Shown: in pieces, positions 49,262 to 62,152 of the stretch | Numbering within the stretch: position 1 is the stretch's first letter | How the letters are laid out: each line of letters starts with the position of its first letter | DNA from: Phycomyces nitens | Taxonomy: Eukaryota > Mucoromycota > Mucoromycetes > Mucorales > Phycomycetaceae | Direction: 5' to 3' | Assembly (NCBI GenBank): GCA_022702545.1 | Contig: JAHRBC010000002.1 | Coordinates: 3,720,001-3,784,000, forward strand | Length of the DNA: 64,000 nt | Translations under genes and position numbers: made by a program | Notes under the pieces: model-generated | The model's input: the letters and a program-made list of their open reading frames with translations, nothing else | Told to the model about the DNA's origin: nothing | The model's database searches: none

Positions 49262-52200
49262 TAAATCAAAAAAAGACAAGCCCCCCCAAAAAAAGAGATC
49301 GAGAAAATCAAGAAAGCTCATAAGCGTCAAGGCTTGTGTACTTTTCTTTACTTGTACAGCGGACACTTTGCCATCGAATCTTACTCAATCTCGGCATCAT
49401 CTATTATTATTATTTTGTTTAACACATACTTGAGCTGTTTCGTTCTTTTGATATTACTGCATTCTCCCAACCAAATATTGTACTCTTTATCTATTTATCT
49501 ATTTTCTTCATATTTTTATCTATCTCCAACTTTTCTCACTATCTACCTCCCTCATTCTCGTGCCATCTTTTCTTTTTCCTGCTCCTTTTATAATGTAGCG
49601 TGAATGAATATTTGCACAATCGAAGAATAATTCTGTACAACAATGATAATATGTGTACATGTATTTACGTTGATTCAAGAGTAAATAAACCAACTGTCTT
49701 CAGAATATGTGTATCTTGATTGTCATTCTTTTGAAAACTAATTATCATGTATATTTTATCAAGCAAAGTCTTGATTGATTGAGGTCGACATCAACAAGCG
49801 ATTCAAATATACTAAAATTGTTTGCGCCTACCAAAGTACAGACCTAATCGGAAATACAAGAGTGTTTGAGTGTTAAATAGACCAACATATCAAATATAGG
49901 AACAATCCACAACAGCCAAAAGTAAGATTCTCTAAAATACATTATATCAATCAAAATTCTAGAGCGAGACTTTAGTGCTTACTATACTAGATGGCTTGAA
50001 CAGATCTCGATCTTTTTGTAAATTTATGATTAAAAATCCATACTTGTTTTTTTTTGTATTCTCTTTTTTTTTAATCCGATATAAGACATGTCTTTTGTAA
50101 TTTTATTTTTGAGAATATTGCTAAATGAAATGATGCCCCAGTTAAGGCCAGAGGGATTATTGTTGATGTTTTTTGTGGAGTAAAAGTGTCGATAATTTGT
50201 AAAGGATACGTCGTAGTACAACGTACGGCATTAATACAATTCAAAGGTACAGAGGGACTGGAGCAACATATACACACAGACGCAAAGGATCCCTCGGAAT
50301 ATTTGGTAAACGAAACTTGTGTGTTTTGTACAAAAAAGTTAAAAAAATCAGGTTGCTAGTTTAGACATAACAATCAGAATAATGGCTGTGAGTTTGAGAG
50401 GATGTATTGCAAGGATACAAAGTGTTCTTACATAACTACCGTTTGTATATAGTCTTATGTAGCTATATACAAGACATAGGTTACCGATTGTCATTGAAGA
50501 AACCGCCCAGTCTTTGGTCAGCATCTTAGAAAAGTAAATCAGTACTGGAACCAAGTAATTTAGGTTGATGAATTGTCGTCTATCCTGTTCTCAGCATGTA
50601 AAAATGCAAAAGTCTAGATACTTTAATCAGCAAAGTACAACAAGATATGTGTTTTAAAATCCAGGGTGATGGTAGATGTGCCATGGTTTGGTAATGGGCC
50701 TTTTCCGGTGGTTTTACACCCGTAAAAATCAAAAGTAGATATAGCTTACAACGGGGGTATAAAGATATACTTTAAATCATATCAATAATTCTCAAGAATA
50801 ATCTAGAATATAGATATTACTCTTTTATCTTTTCACAATATAATTCCCATGTAATTGTAGCAAATACTAAATGATTACCAAAGTATGTTGATTGGGAGGT
50901 AAGAAAGTAGCTCGCATACAGTCCTAATATCCACTTAACTTGAAATACTTGGTGCACCTTAAGAGAATGATGAGCGCCAAAAGACCTCGACCAAAGAATC
51001 TCAAAGACCCTAAATGTGTTTTTAAAGATTGGTATAATATATAAGTTGGAGTGTGTATAAATAATTGCAATTAAACGCCAAATCAGTTGCATGAACTCAA
51101 AAATAAACAAAGGATTCCATACAAAACATTAAAGGTTTTGCAATATTATATTTTTATAAATCAAAATCTTTTGCTCTCTATTTTAGTAAACCTTTTTACT
51201 TCGTTTTCATAATAAAACATAAAGAAACAGGGATGATAGCATTTAGAGCTTTTTTTTTTTAAAAAAAAAAAAAAAAAACTAGGGGCCAGATTTGTGCTAT
51301 TAACCAACCCACGGAATTGTATATATACAACGGACAGTAGACAAAGCTACTTTTTGATCATTAGGCCACTATGGATATTAAATTAGAGCAAGATGATTTT
51401 GTATAGAAAATCCCAATTTTTTGGATTTTTTATTGACATGATTAAAATTATACCAAAGAGTATGTATCTGATAAATTGTTTGACATTATGTTAAATAACT
51501 ATTTGTATATAATCTCTTATTGAAACATAAAGTATAAGATTATAGAGTACTGATTTATGACTAGTATGCTAAACTATTATGAGCTAGAAATTACTGTATT
51601 TATTATAGAATTTTGCTTAAATTCCATTGAATGAAAGCTCCAAAGCAATGTATATATGTAGCTGCTATCTTTTTATACGATATAACCCTTTAAATTGTCT
51701 ATTTACACTTGATTCGAATACTAAACCAACTAATGTTATATTATTCATTCTAAAGATCCCAAAGTTTTGCAATATTTTGTAGCTATTTTATAATACAATC
51801 AAAGAAGACTATAAGCTTTTCCACTAAATGTCTGAAATATTATTCTGACTGCAAAGATCAAACGTGTTTGATGCCCCTTTTTAATCTTCATGACAAAACA
51901 TCTTGACAGTAACCACCGGAATCTCACTTTAATGAAAATCGAATCGAAATACTACATTCTACCGTTTATTGTAATCCAGTACAGACTCATTTTAATAGTT
52001 TGTAAATAGATGATCTATTAAATTTTAATTATTACCTGGTTTTGGTTTATGGCTGCCTGTGCAAACAATTTCAGACTTTTGAAAAGTGCACAGACCACCT
52101 TTGAGTAACGCAAGATTTAAAGAATCGCCATTCTTGAACTTGTACAATGGAAATCTACTGCTACACCGATCAAGACAAACTCTTTACTTCTTTACATGTA

Positions 52201-52504
52201 AAACACTATTTCCATAACATTTTTACCTGGTCCGTTAACAAAAGGCAGATAATCTCACTCACTATAGCCCATTATCATACGAATCTCCACTTCTGGCCAA
52301 TAGGAGTGCGTATTTTTATCATGCCTGCATCAACATGGTCGAAAGTAGTAAAAAGCGATAGTTATCATATTTTTTCCCACACAGGCGTTGGCGTCATCAA
52401 TCAGTTTGAAAGTCATTCAAAAACAATTCCTATAAGAACGCAACCTTTTGGCGTCCTTCCTTTTTTCCTCTTTGCACAGCTTATATTCGTCTTTTATCCC
52501 AAAA
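49262..52504. other. 3.2-kb gene desert, no gene seen
   Basis: Very AT-rich. It begins with a pyrimidine-rich 3' UTR. Three minus-strand frames in series (51110-50817, 50554-50348, 50221-50030) have hydrophobic, weakly protein-like content but no recognised motif. A T11A18 tract lies at 51250-51278. The region just before 52505 becomes richer in G+C and may be the promoter of the interrupted gene. Confidence 0.5.
51250..51278. repeat. T11A18 homopolymer junction
   Basis: A run of 11 T followed directly by 18 A; partly self-complementary. Compare 25363-25390. Confidence 0.8.
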
Positions 52505-54945
52505 ATGACTTACAACGCTTATTCCACCGTTTTGCAGACAATCCGTCTTGCTTTCCGCTTCCTCCTCGCGCTACCTCTTGTAGCTGCATTTGCTTCTCCG
52601 CTCGCGTGTGTCTTTGACACAGTCCTCTCTGCTCTCCGTCGTCTTTCCGTAGACGACATGGGAATGACCTACTCGCCGGTGCTTTTTGACGATGACCAGA
52701 ATCCGGTCGAATGGATCTGTGGTGTGGTGGAGGAGAAGACCGCCGACCCCGTGTCGGACTCCTTGAGTGCGCTTCCAGTGGGAAAGCCCTCAGGTAACTC
52801 GTTGGGCGAGTATCTGTTGGACCTACCGGGCCTTGAGCCCCACGAGCGTCTTTTTTTGAAGGCGATCGATGCTGGAGGTGTTGGGATTCGCCAACCAACT
52901 ACCATGGAAGAAGTTCGGGAGCAGTTCCCTTATTAACTCAACAGGGGCGTGTTGAGAATGTTCACAGGTCCCAAACACAAGCAATCGGCGGGCACTCCAG
53001 TTCGTCGTGAAGCTTTCTTGGGGGAGGAAACTCCGTTCACCTTCTTTTCCAAGCTAGAGGGTGCAACACCAAAGAACGATTGGCTCAGGAAGACCTACCT
53101 GGCCGATGAATCAGAAGAACTCTTCTCAGAGGTCATTTGGAAGCAAGAGACCTCTGCCGAATTTGTCAGTGAGTCTTTGGAAGTGGTGCCCAACACTGCT
53201 GATGGAGACGAACGATACGAAGTTTCTAATGAAGTTGGCTTCGCATATTCCGTGTACCGCGACATGGACACATCTGTTGAGGGAGAGGAGTCGTATGACG
53301 AAGAATCTTCTAATGATGGGTCCTCTGTCAAGAGCCTCCTTTGTTCATCATTGGTTGCAGGCCTCCAAACTTCCGGTGGGGAGGTGACCGAGGATGAGAT
53401 TGCCGACCTGGTGTCTCGTCTAGAGTCATTGTCAATCGATGATGCAAGTGAACATTCAGTCTTTGGTACTGGACTTGACATGGATGCTGTCTTATCTGTA
53501 GATGACGCAGTTTTCACTGATTATGTGTCTATTATGGACCTTAATCTTATAATGATGCAGAATCTTGAGATGATGGTGTTTAATACTGTCCAACAGGTTG
53601 GTGATGTTGGAGAAGAGGTGGCTTCGGGAGCCATTCCTTCTTTCGACGGTGGAAATGTTGGTGAGCCTTTTGTCTTTGGACAGGAGGCTAGCTAAGTCCA
53701 ATTTTCCACTGAAGATCTGGGAATGGTTCCCCAGTATGAAGGACTGGTTGGTGAGCCTTTTGTTTTCGGACAAGAGGTGATCCAGGGCCTTGTGCCTCAG
53801 ATGGAAGCTCTTATGGAGCTGACAAACACCAGTCCCGATGCTCAATTTCCGGGATCGGAAATGAATGTGAGCTTGGAAAGTGAGCCAGTCAGACTTGATG
53901 GCCCCGAGTTTTCCGGTCTTGATGACGCTGGTGCCTCCACTGCTGGTGTCATGGACGAACATTTCGACAGTGCTGTTGTGGTGGAAGCTGAGGCATTGCA
54001 TAATAGCGTGCCGGCCGAGGCCACTGTTGAGGCAACCCCAGGATTCGAAGGAGTGTTCGATGGTTGCCAAAAGACCGACGAAGTAAACTGGGACGACTAC
54101 GTTGATTTCACTGGTTATCCCATTTACGACAGCAACGAGCTGCCTGTCCCTGAGATGGAGTGCTCCTCTCCTCCAGTCAACAAGCTCATTACGAACAAAG
54201 GCGCAGCTTGTGTCCCGCAGCAAGCTGTGAGTGATGTAAAGGGAAAGGGCAAAGAAGTCCAAGGACACCAGTCCGAGGATGACAAGCCTTCTCCTTGCCA
54301 AGGACAGACCGCCCCGGTTCCTGGTCCGGTATTCGTCTTTGGCGCTGGTGACGCCGAGGGTTCGAAGGACGGCTCGAACAAGCCTTCTGCTCCCGTCTTT
54401 GTCTTTGGCTCAGGCATGGCGCAGAAGTGTGAGTTTGGGTCATACAACGTCCCAAAGCTCCCGGGTTTGTACGGTGTGCCCCCTCCACCGGACAAGACAT
54501 CAATGCCCGTTGTAGTTCCTGACGACGAGGCGCGGCTGGCTGGTTCTTCCGACGATGCCGAGGTTCCAACTGAGGTTCTCGCCGAGTTTGAGGCGTTCGA
54601 GAACAGTCAGGTTCTTCTACGGAGCTCTTTGATAAGTCTCCTCATGGGTCCTCCCAGGAGAGATCTTTGACGCACCAATGGAGGAACCCTCTTTACGTTC
54701 GGTTCCAATTGCTCGCAGATTCAAAGGTCTGGTTTATCTATCTCTTTGAGATTGACACCATGTTCCGTCTGCTTGTTTGGTTCCGAGTCCTTATCTTGGA
54801 TAGTGATGATTCAAACTGGCCAGTCTATCTGTTTCAATGGAAATTGATATCGTGCCTACATGTTTGCATGTTTCTGAATCCTTGGCATAATTTGGATAGT
54901 AAAGGGAAGGTAAACGTGGAGTTGTTTACGTCGGTGTATTAGGAG
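52505..54945 (+). pseudogene. Interrupted FVFG-repeat acidic protein, unknown family
   Basis: A long G+C-rich frame from MTYNAYSTVLQTIRLAF at 52505 stays in one phase to 54670 but is cut by TAA at 52934 and TAA at 53693. A shift of frame near 54608 would continue it to 54945 (TELFDKSPHGSSQERS). The first stop can be removed in frame by a candidate 174-nt intron (GTAACTCG ... TTCACAG, 52794-52967). I found no acceptable intron for the second. The N-terminus has a hydrophobic segment (FRFLLALPLVAAFASPLA). The body is acidic and Ser/Val-rich with repeated VGEPFVFGQE (twice, about 90 bp apart in DNA) and PVFVFGxG (twice), reminiscent of FG-nucleoporin or short assembly motifs. Family not recognised. 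It is either a decaying gene or one with unusual splicing or recoding. Confidence 0.5.
53659..53779 (+). repeat. Direct repeat coding for VGEPFVFGQE
   Basis: Two near-identical ~31-bp copies start at about 53659 and 53748 (GTTGGTGAGCCTTTTGT then a C/T-variable Phe-Gly-Gln codon run). They flank the second in-frame TAA. The differences are third-base changes, suggesting the protein sequence was selected after duplication. Confidence 0.7.
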
Positions 54946-56243
54946 GTGCTGGTTTGAGTTGTGGTCCCTCACGCTCGCCTATATACATCGTCTTGATATA
55001 TCCGAAAGTTGTGGTAGCGATGTTTGGATTCTCTCAAAGGTAAGGATTGTTTTTTATATTTGATTCATTGCTGCCCATTGACTTTTTTACTAACTATGGT
55101 CATTTATAGTTGCCCATGTTCGTAGGGTCTTTGACGAGTTTCACCCACCCATGGTCTTGGTCACGGTCTTGGGTCTACGATTCTACCAATAGTACGAACC
55201 ACTCGGTTTTCTGGTTTTCTGGTTTAGACTCTTTGGGTCTCTGGTTTGGTTCTCCTGGCAGCGGGAGTCTGTGTTGTCGAGGTCCTCGGGTATATCCTCC
55301 CACAGCACCAGCGTACGATAGAATCAAGGAGCATGGATGTCAGTCCCTCTGACATCCGCCGGTCATACGTATCTGAACTGGATAGACTTGGTTTCCTGAC
55401 TGGCTCTTTCGAGCCTTTGGTCGGGTTTGGTCTCCCTTGCGTGGACTTTTGTGAGTCTGTGGATTGACTCGTTTGAACTCAATTTGGTTCAAAAGTCCGG
55501 TCTGCGCATAGGACCCACAAGTCTTGAAGGTGTCTGATGAAAGGTTTTGCGTGAGATATAAAAGGCGAAGACCTGTTCTCAGCAGATTGTATGGCCAAAC
55601 AGCCGAAAGTGTACAGCCAAATAGTTGTCTGGGTACAAGAAATGCACAATTGCATGCCTGGGCAACACACAGTCCTCTGAAATGGCAAACAAAACTTGGA
55701 CTGTGATTAGGCAGCGCACGAGTAGGCTGTCCATGGAGGCAAGCAAGAACAAGTACACATTCACAATATGTACTGTTCATCGGTAGTAATAAGCACAAGT
55801 CATTGACTTTCAAGAGTGTTTTCCACACCTGCCGCTTGAATTCAAGCATACCTCTTTTGGGTATATTCAAGCTGATCTGGCTTGTCGCCTCAAATTCGAC
55901 GAGCTGGATCAAACAGGATACACTTGCGATTGTCATCGAGAGCAGTTTGCGTATAGCAGTTGCAAAAATATACACACACCTCAAGACACTCCCTGACCAG
56001 GATAAGGTGTGTGTATTTGCAACTGTCATGAGACCAGTCCAGCAAGACACCGAAGCAAGACTGGTCCCAAATGGATATTGTTCATACCTTTATCCATCCC
56101 GCAAGATTCTGGCAATGAAAATGGCAGCAGCAACAATCAAGCAAGCCATGTAAACCACTACAATCCAATGATACAACAATACAAGCCAACAGCACAAATC
56201 AACGGTAAAAACCAATGGTACAAAACAATGGTACAAAACTAAA

Positions 56244-56295
56244 ATACAAAGCAGCAATACAAAGCAGCAATACAAAGCAGCAATACAAAGCAGCA
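56244..56295 (+). repeat. Four 13-bp tandem units (ATACAAAGCAGCA)
   Basis: Four consecutive copies of ATACAAAGCAGCA with one change (G for A) after the last unit. Thirteen is not a multiple of three, so the repeat is not obviously coding in any one frame. Confidence 0.8.
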
Positions 56296-57394
56296 GTACA
56301 AACCAGATCAAAACAATCAGCAAAAACAAAAGCCAAAACGCAACATTCAAGTCACGTAGAGCTGCCACTCCGTTGCCAGTCTGTCAAGGTATGCCTTTGT
56401 CATTTTCCAAAATCTTCAAGCCAAGGTCAAGTCGAAATCAGATCAAGAATCCCAAGATCAAGCAACAAATCCAGTTCTGATACAACAGCAAGAAACAACA
56501 ACCACAAGATCATAGAAATGGAAATGACAAGAAGCAGCCCAGAGTCTCGCCATCTCGCTGGGCTGTGGCAAAGGCATACCTGGACCTCAACAAGAATCAA
56601 AGCCAAGTACGAAGCATCCGATTCATCAAGAAATCCAATACGGGACATCAAGACGATCAGGGGTAAGACAATCCATACAAACACCACTAACACTGGTGGG
56701 ACTTTATAGGCTACCAGCAATCTACGAGGGCGCTCCCAACAGAACAGTGTGAACCCAAGCAGCGATACGGCACCAGATGGTATTGTCCTCAAATCCATAA
56801 GATTGTGACAGTATCAAGGAGAGCCTTTAAGATAAGTATTTGTTCCATTATACTGTATTTTATGACATTTTGGATACTAACTATATAAACGGTCTTTAGT
56901 TTCTTTATCCCGGCCTATGTACTACAAGAGGACACCATCTGGAGGATCCCAGTGAGAGTGAAGAATGGTTTTTGCTAACGGCAGGCCGTTGAGTACGCTA
57001 GTCGTACTTCTCTCGCCCAAAGACTTACAGTGCCTTTGTGCCTGTATAGGGCCGTGGGTCAACCAAGTCTGGTCATCCGTCTGCCGTTGATTGTCCAACC
57101 CATTGTGGTGGACGCATCACTCGAGTGGCACATGGCTTCTGTTGGCGGTTCCCTTTTCCATTTGTTGGTAGCCTTGCTGGTCCTGCTGGTGGAAGTGGTG
57201 GAGGTGGTGGATTGTATTACCCCGTGTACCGTCTGTCCCGTTTACATCAAGAAAAAAAATCCGGCTGTCAAATCCTATCATCCATGGCAACAAAACAAAG
57301 AATACAATCTGTTCATACTTCAGCCGGTGTATGAACAGGGATCAACAAGAGATCCCCAAAACGCAAGCCAATCTCAAACCGGGATAAATATTCT

Positions 57395-57615
57395 CAGTCA
57401 AGGTAACGTAAAAACGCTGACTCGAACCAATCATAAATACTCACTGTCAAATTATTATAGATGACTGAAAGCAGGGAAGGGTATAGACCCACTTCAAATC
57501 CGATTCCAAAGGGTGGAATCCAAGCCATGGACAGAGTTCCACAGTCAAGGTAAAGTTAAAATGCTGACTCGAAAAAGTATGAATACTCACCATCAATATA
57601 ATTACAGGTGACTGA
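57395..57615 (+). repeat. Duplicated 58-nt intron with flanking exon bases
   Basis: CAGTCAAG|GTAACG...ATTATAG|ATGACTGA (57395-57468) and CAGTCAAG|GTAAAG...ATTACAG|GTGACTGA (57542-57615) are similar by eye over about 73 bp, with both intron-like parts exactly 58 nt. GCTGACTCGAA and AATACTCAC are shared. The start-to-start spacing is 147 bp, which suggests tandem duplication of an exon-intron unit. Confidence 0.6.
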
Positions 57616-58202
57616 TCCAAATAATTGTATACCTGCCAAGTTCGACACCAAGTACAATGTAAAGTTTAACGCAAAGTCCAGTGCTGTGTTTGCTGTAAAG
57701 TCCAATGTATGGCTCAAGGTAAGGTATATAGCAATGTAGTGCATTCCAAAGCACGGTTCAGTGTCTAGTCTGGAAGCAAAGTTCAATGTCGAGTTGGATT
57801 TCCGAGTTCAAGGCCAAGTCCAAAGTCGAGTTCAGTACCAAGTTGGATTTCCAAGTTTGATTCCAAGTTTACTTCTCGAGTTTGATAACAAGATCAATGC
57901 CGTTCCTTACAAATCCGATTATGCGTTTAATTCAAAGAATAATTGAAATGAAATTTCAAACTATCAAGAAAAAAGGAGGAGTGCTAAAAAAAGGCGCCCT
58001 CCGCAAGAAGGAAGATCTCTCGAAAGACGTCTTCGGTGGTTAAAGTGGTGGTAGCATCCTTTATACAAATTGAACTGTAAGTACCTATTGATCTCTTGTG
58101 ATTTATGATGAAGAACATGTACTAATATATGTATTATCTTTCTCTAGATGTCCAAATGTTAAAGATGACATAATGAAAGACGATGGTCCACAGGAGTCCT
58201 CC

Positions 58203-58472
58203 AGGAAAGAACACCAACTCATGTGCTTGCAACTCCCCTTAGGACTATCTGTCCTACAGGCATAAGGTATTTCTTTTCTGTATCCCATATAGCATCGTAT
58301 GCCTTTAGTATATTTTCATCTTTTGGAAGAGCCCAATAAAACGGGCCCTTAAGAAGGAAATATACAAAGTCATATGTTGTTATATGGTAAGAATCAGGGA
58401 AGACGTACCTTATGCCTGTAGGACAGATAGTCCTAAGGGGAGTTGCAAGCATATGAGTAGATGTTCTTTCCT
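58203..58472. repeat. 67-bp inverted repeat with 136-bp spacer
   Basis: Arms 58203-58269 and 58406-58472 match in reverse complement at 64 of 67 positions, the inner ~50 bp perfectly. Within the arms, AGGACTATCTGTCCT is itself a small palindrome. The minus-strand frame 58902-58219 stays open through both arms, so one translates as ATPLRTICPTGI and the other as MPVGQIVLRGVA. Confidence 0.9.
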
Positions 58473-58902
58473 CTAGGGCGCTCATGAGGCTTGGTTTCCA
58501 AACTATCGACCATTTAAAAAAAATTGAATGTACGGAATCCGTTAAAATTTGACAATGAACTTGAACAAAGTAAAAAGACAAGTACCGAATGAACAAAGAA
58601 ATTGAAATTGGGCAAAGAAAGCAAGCAAAGATCAAGCAAGGCAAAAAGACTTTGGACTGAATGACGCGGAAGACTTGCATTGAACGGCGCCAAAGGACTA
58701 ACATTGAGCATAGCTGAAGACCGACCCTTGACAGTGCTGGAAGACTGAGCAGTGACATTGCCCGAAGACGAAGCTGCTGCGATGCTGTACTTTGGCAAGA
58801 ACTTGGTAGAATTACAATTTTGAGGTCTGGGGGGCGGGAATATATGGTCTCCACCTTCTCGTGGTTATTCCTGTGAGTAGAAGCTTTTTGCTTTGAAACC
58901 AA
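58219..58902 (-). CDS. Open reading frame across an inverted repeat, unknown
   Basis: A 227-codon minus-strand frame. The N-terminal half (MVSKQKASTHRNNHEKVET ... ) is weak. The C-terminal ~95 residues look genuinely coding: SALEERTSTHMLATPLRT, RYVFPDSYHITTYDFVYF, LLKGPFYWALPKDENILK, AYDAIWDTEKKYLMPVGQ. I do not recognise the family. The style (short aromatic-rich block, no introns) would fit a fragment of a mobile-element protein, but that is only a guess. It may be partial, with the first half fortuitous. Confidence 0.35.
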   Translation of the reverse strand: MVSKQKASTHRNNHEKVETIYSRPPDLKIVILPSSCQSTASQQLRLRAMSLLSLPALSRVGLQLCSMLVLWRRSMQVFRVIQSKVFLPCLIFACFLCPISISLFIRYLSFYFVQVHCQILTDSVHSIFFKWSIVWKPSLMSALEERTSTHMLATPLRTICPTGIRYVFPDSYHITTYDFVYFLLKGPFYWALPKDENILKAYDAIWDTEKKYLMPVGQIVLRGVAST

Positions 58903-59571
58903 GAGAGACCCTCCGTAAGATATATTGTTATATAGTATACTATGGAGACATGACTAGCAATTGTAAAGATTACAATAAATACCTACTGTTTATTCTGAGT
59001 TTATTCCATTTCATCTCGTTAGATTGCAGTTGAAAATCAATGATAGTTCATAAATTCGTATCTAACAATTACTATCAGTGGTAGTATGAGCCTGTGTGTA
59101 AATCATTTACTTGGCGTGGTAAATAGGGGTTGGGAACTTATAGATACTGTGAGAGTATATCTTGGGAGTGAAAAAGAAAATACTCTAATTTTGCGCCGAC
59201 TTTTTTTTTTTTGAAAGTGTATAATCCTACATAAGTTCCAAAGCTACATGTTTACTTGTTAAAAATAAAGGACATGTTGTTTTGAATTCGTATAGTGCGA
59301 TCTAATAGATTTTAGATGAACTATCATCTCCATCTTAAAGATTGTAGAGTACTGACTATTCCTTTGGCCATTGTGTTTCAATTGAATATGATATTTTTGA
59401 AATTTTAAAGAAAAAATTATGAATATATAAATCTATAAATCTATAATATTAACATCTATATTTTTATGTTGGCTTTGGTCACTCTAAACCAAGCCGGCTT
59501 GGGATTATTATTGTTTTTTGGTTTTCTTTTTTTTTGGTCGAAATGTGATAGGATATGTAGACTTGGCTTCT
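58903..59571. other. AT-rich intergenic, no gene seen
   Basis: 3' flank of mitochondrial Hsp70; poly-T tract at 59202-59211. No open frame of note. Confidence 0.5.
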
Positions 59572-61854
<2,283 letters not shown>

Positions 61855-62152
61855 GGTATAGGAGCAAGAGGTGAAGCAAAGAAACTTGACAAGACGAGTA
61901 TTAAATTGCCGGGGTAGCCCGCCCAACGGGAACGTCTGAGTCTTCATTGAATCAGCGCGCCGTCGAAAAATTTTCCGTCAATGGCTGAGTCATAGACAAA
62001 TCCCCCTTTATCCGTTCAGTCGTCATTGCTTATTTTTCTTCTTGTCTGGCTTCAAAACCCCACTTGTTTCCCACGAATGCAATAACAATATGTTTATGAA
62101 TTGAATTGAACGATATGTAAAATGAAGTAGAAAGAAATACAAGGTGTTTAAT
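61855..62152 (-). promoter_or_regulatory. Hsp70 promoter region with a CCCCT stress-type element
   Basis: Compact promoter between Hsp70 and the 3' end of PNP. ATCCCCCTTTATCC (about 61998-62011) contains CCCCT, the yeast stress-response core. CGAAAAATTTTCCG (about 61964-61977) has facing GAA and TTC but with 5-nt spacing, so it is not a standard heat-shock element. Suggestive only. Confidence 0.3.

Larger units (their letters stand above)
54946..58200 (+). other. Unassigned block with splice-like signals but no continuous frame
   Basis: Richer in G+C than the flanking deserts. Several plus-strand intervals look like introns: GTAAGGATTG...TTACTAAC...TTTATAG (about 55040-55110), GTAAGACAATCC...CTTTATAG (about 56663-56709), GTAACG...ATTATAG (57403-57460), GTAAAG...ATTACAG (57550-57607) and GTAAGTACC...CTTTCTCTAG (about 58079-58147). 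Between them are partial frames, such as SMDVSPSDIRRSYVSELDRL (about 55330-55390) and a Gly-rich GPAGGSGGGGG (about 57180-57215), with stops or frame changes. It could be an eroded many-exon gene, a non-coding spliced transcript, or downstream parts of the interrupted gene at 52.5-54.9 kb. No family recognised. Confidence 0.35.

Noticed and set aside
53492..54301. 269-codon minus-strand frame
   Set aside because: Antisense to the interrupted FVFG frame; no motif, and composition follows the plus-strand codons.
55340..56798. Minus-strand frames of 236, 92 and 123 codons in series, rich in Leu, Cys and Val
   Set aside because: They oppose plus-strand splice-like signals, and their hydrophobicity comes from reading Gln/Asn/Lys-rich repeats backwards. 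A real gene is not excluded but not supported.
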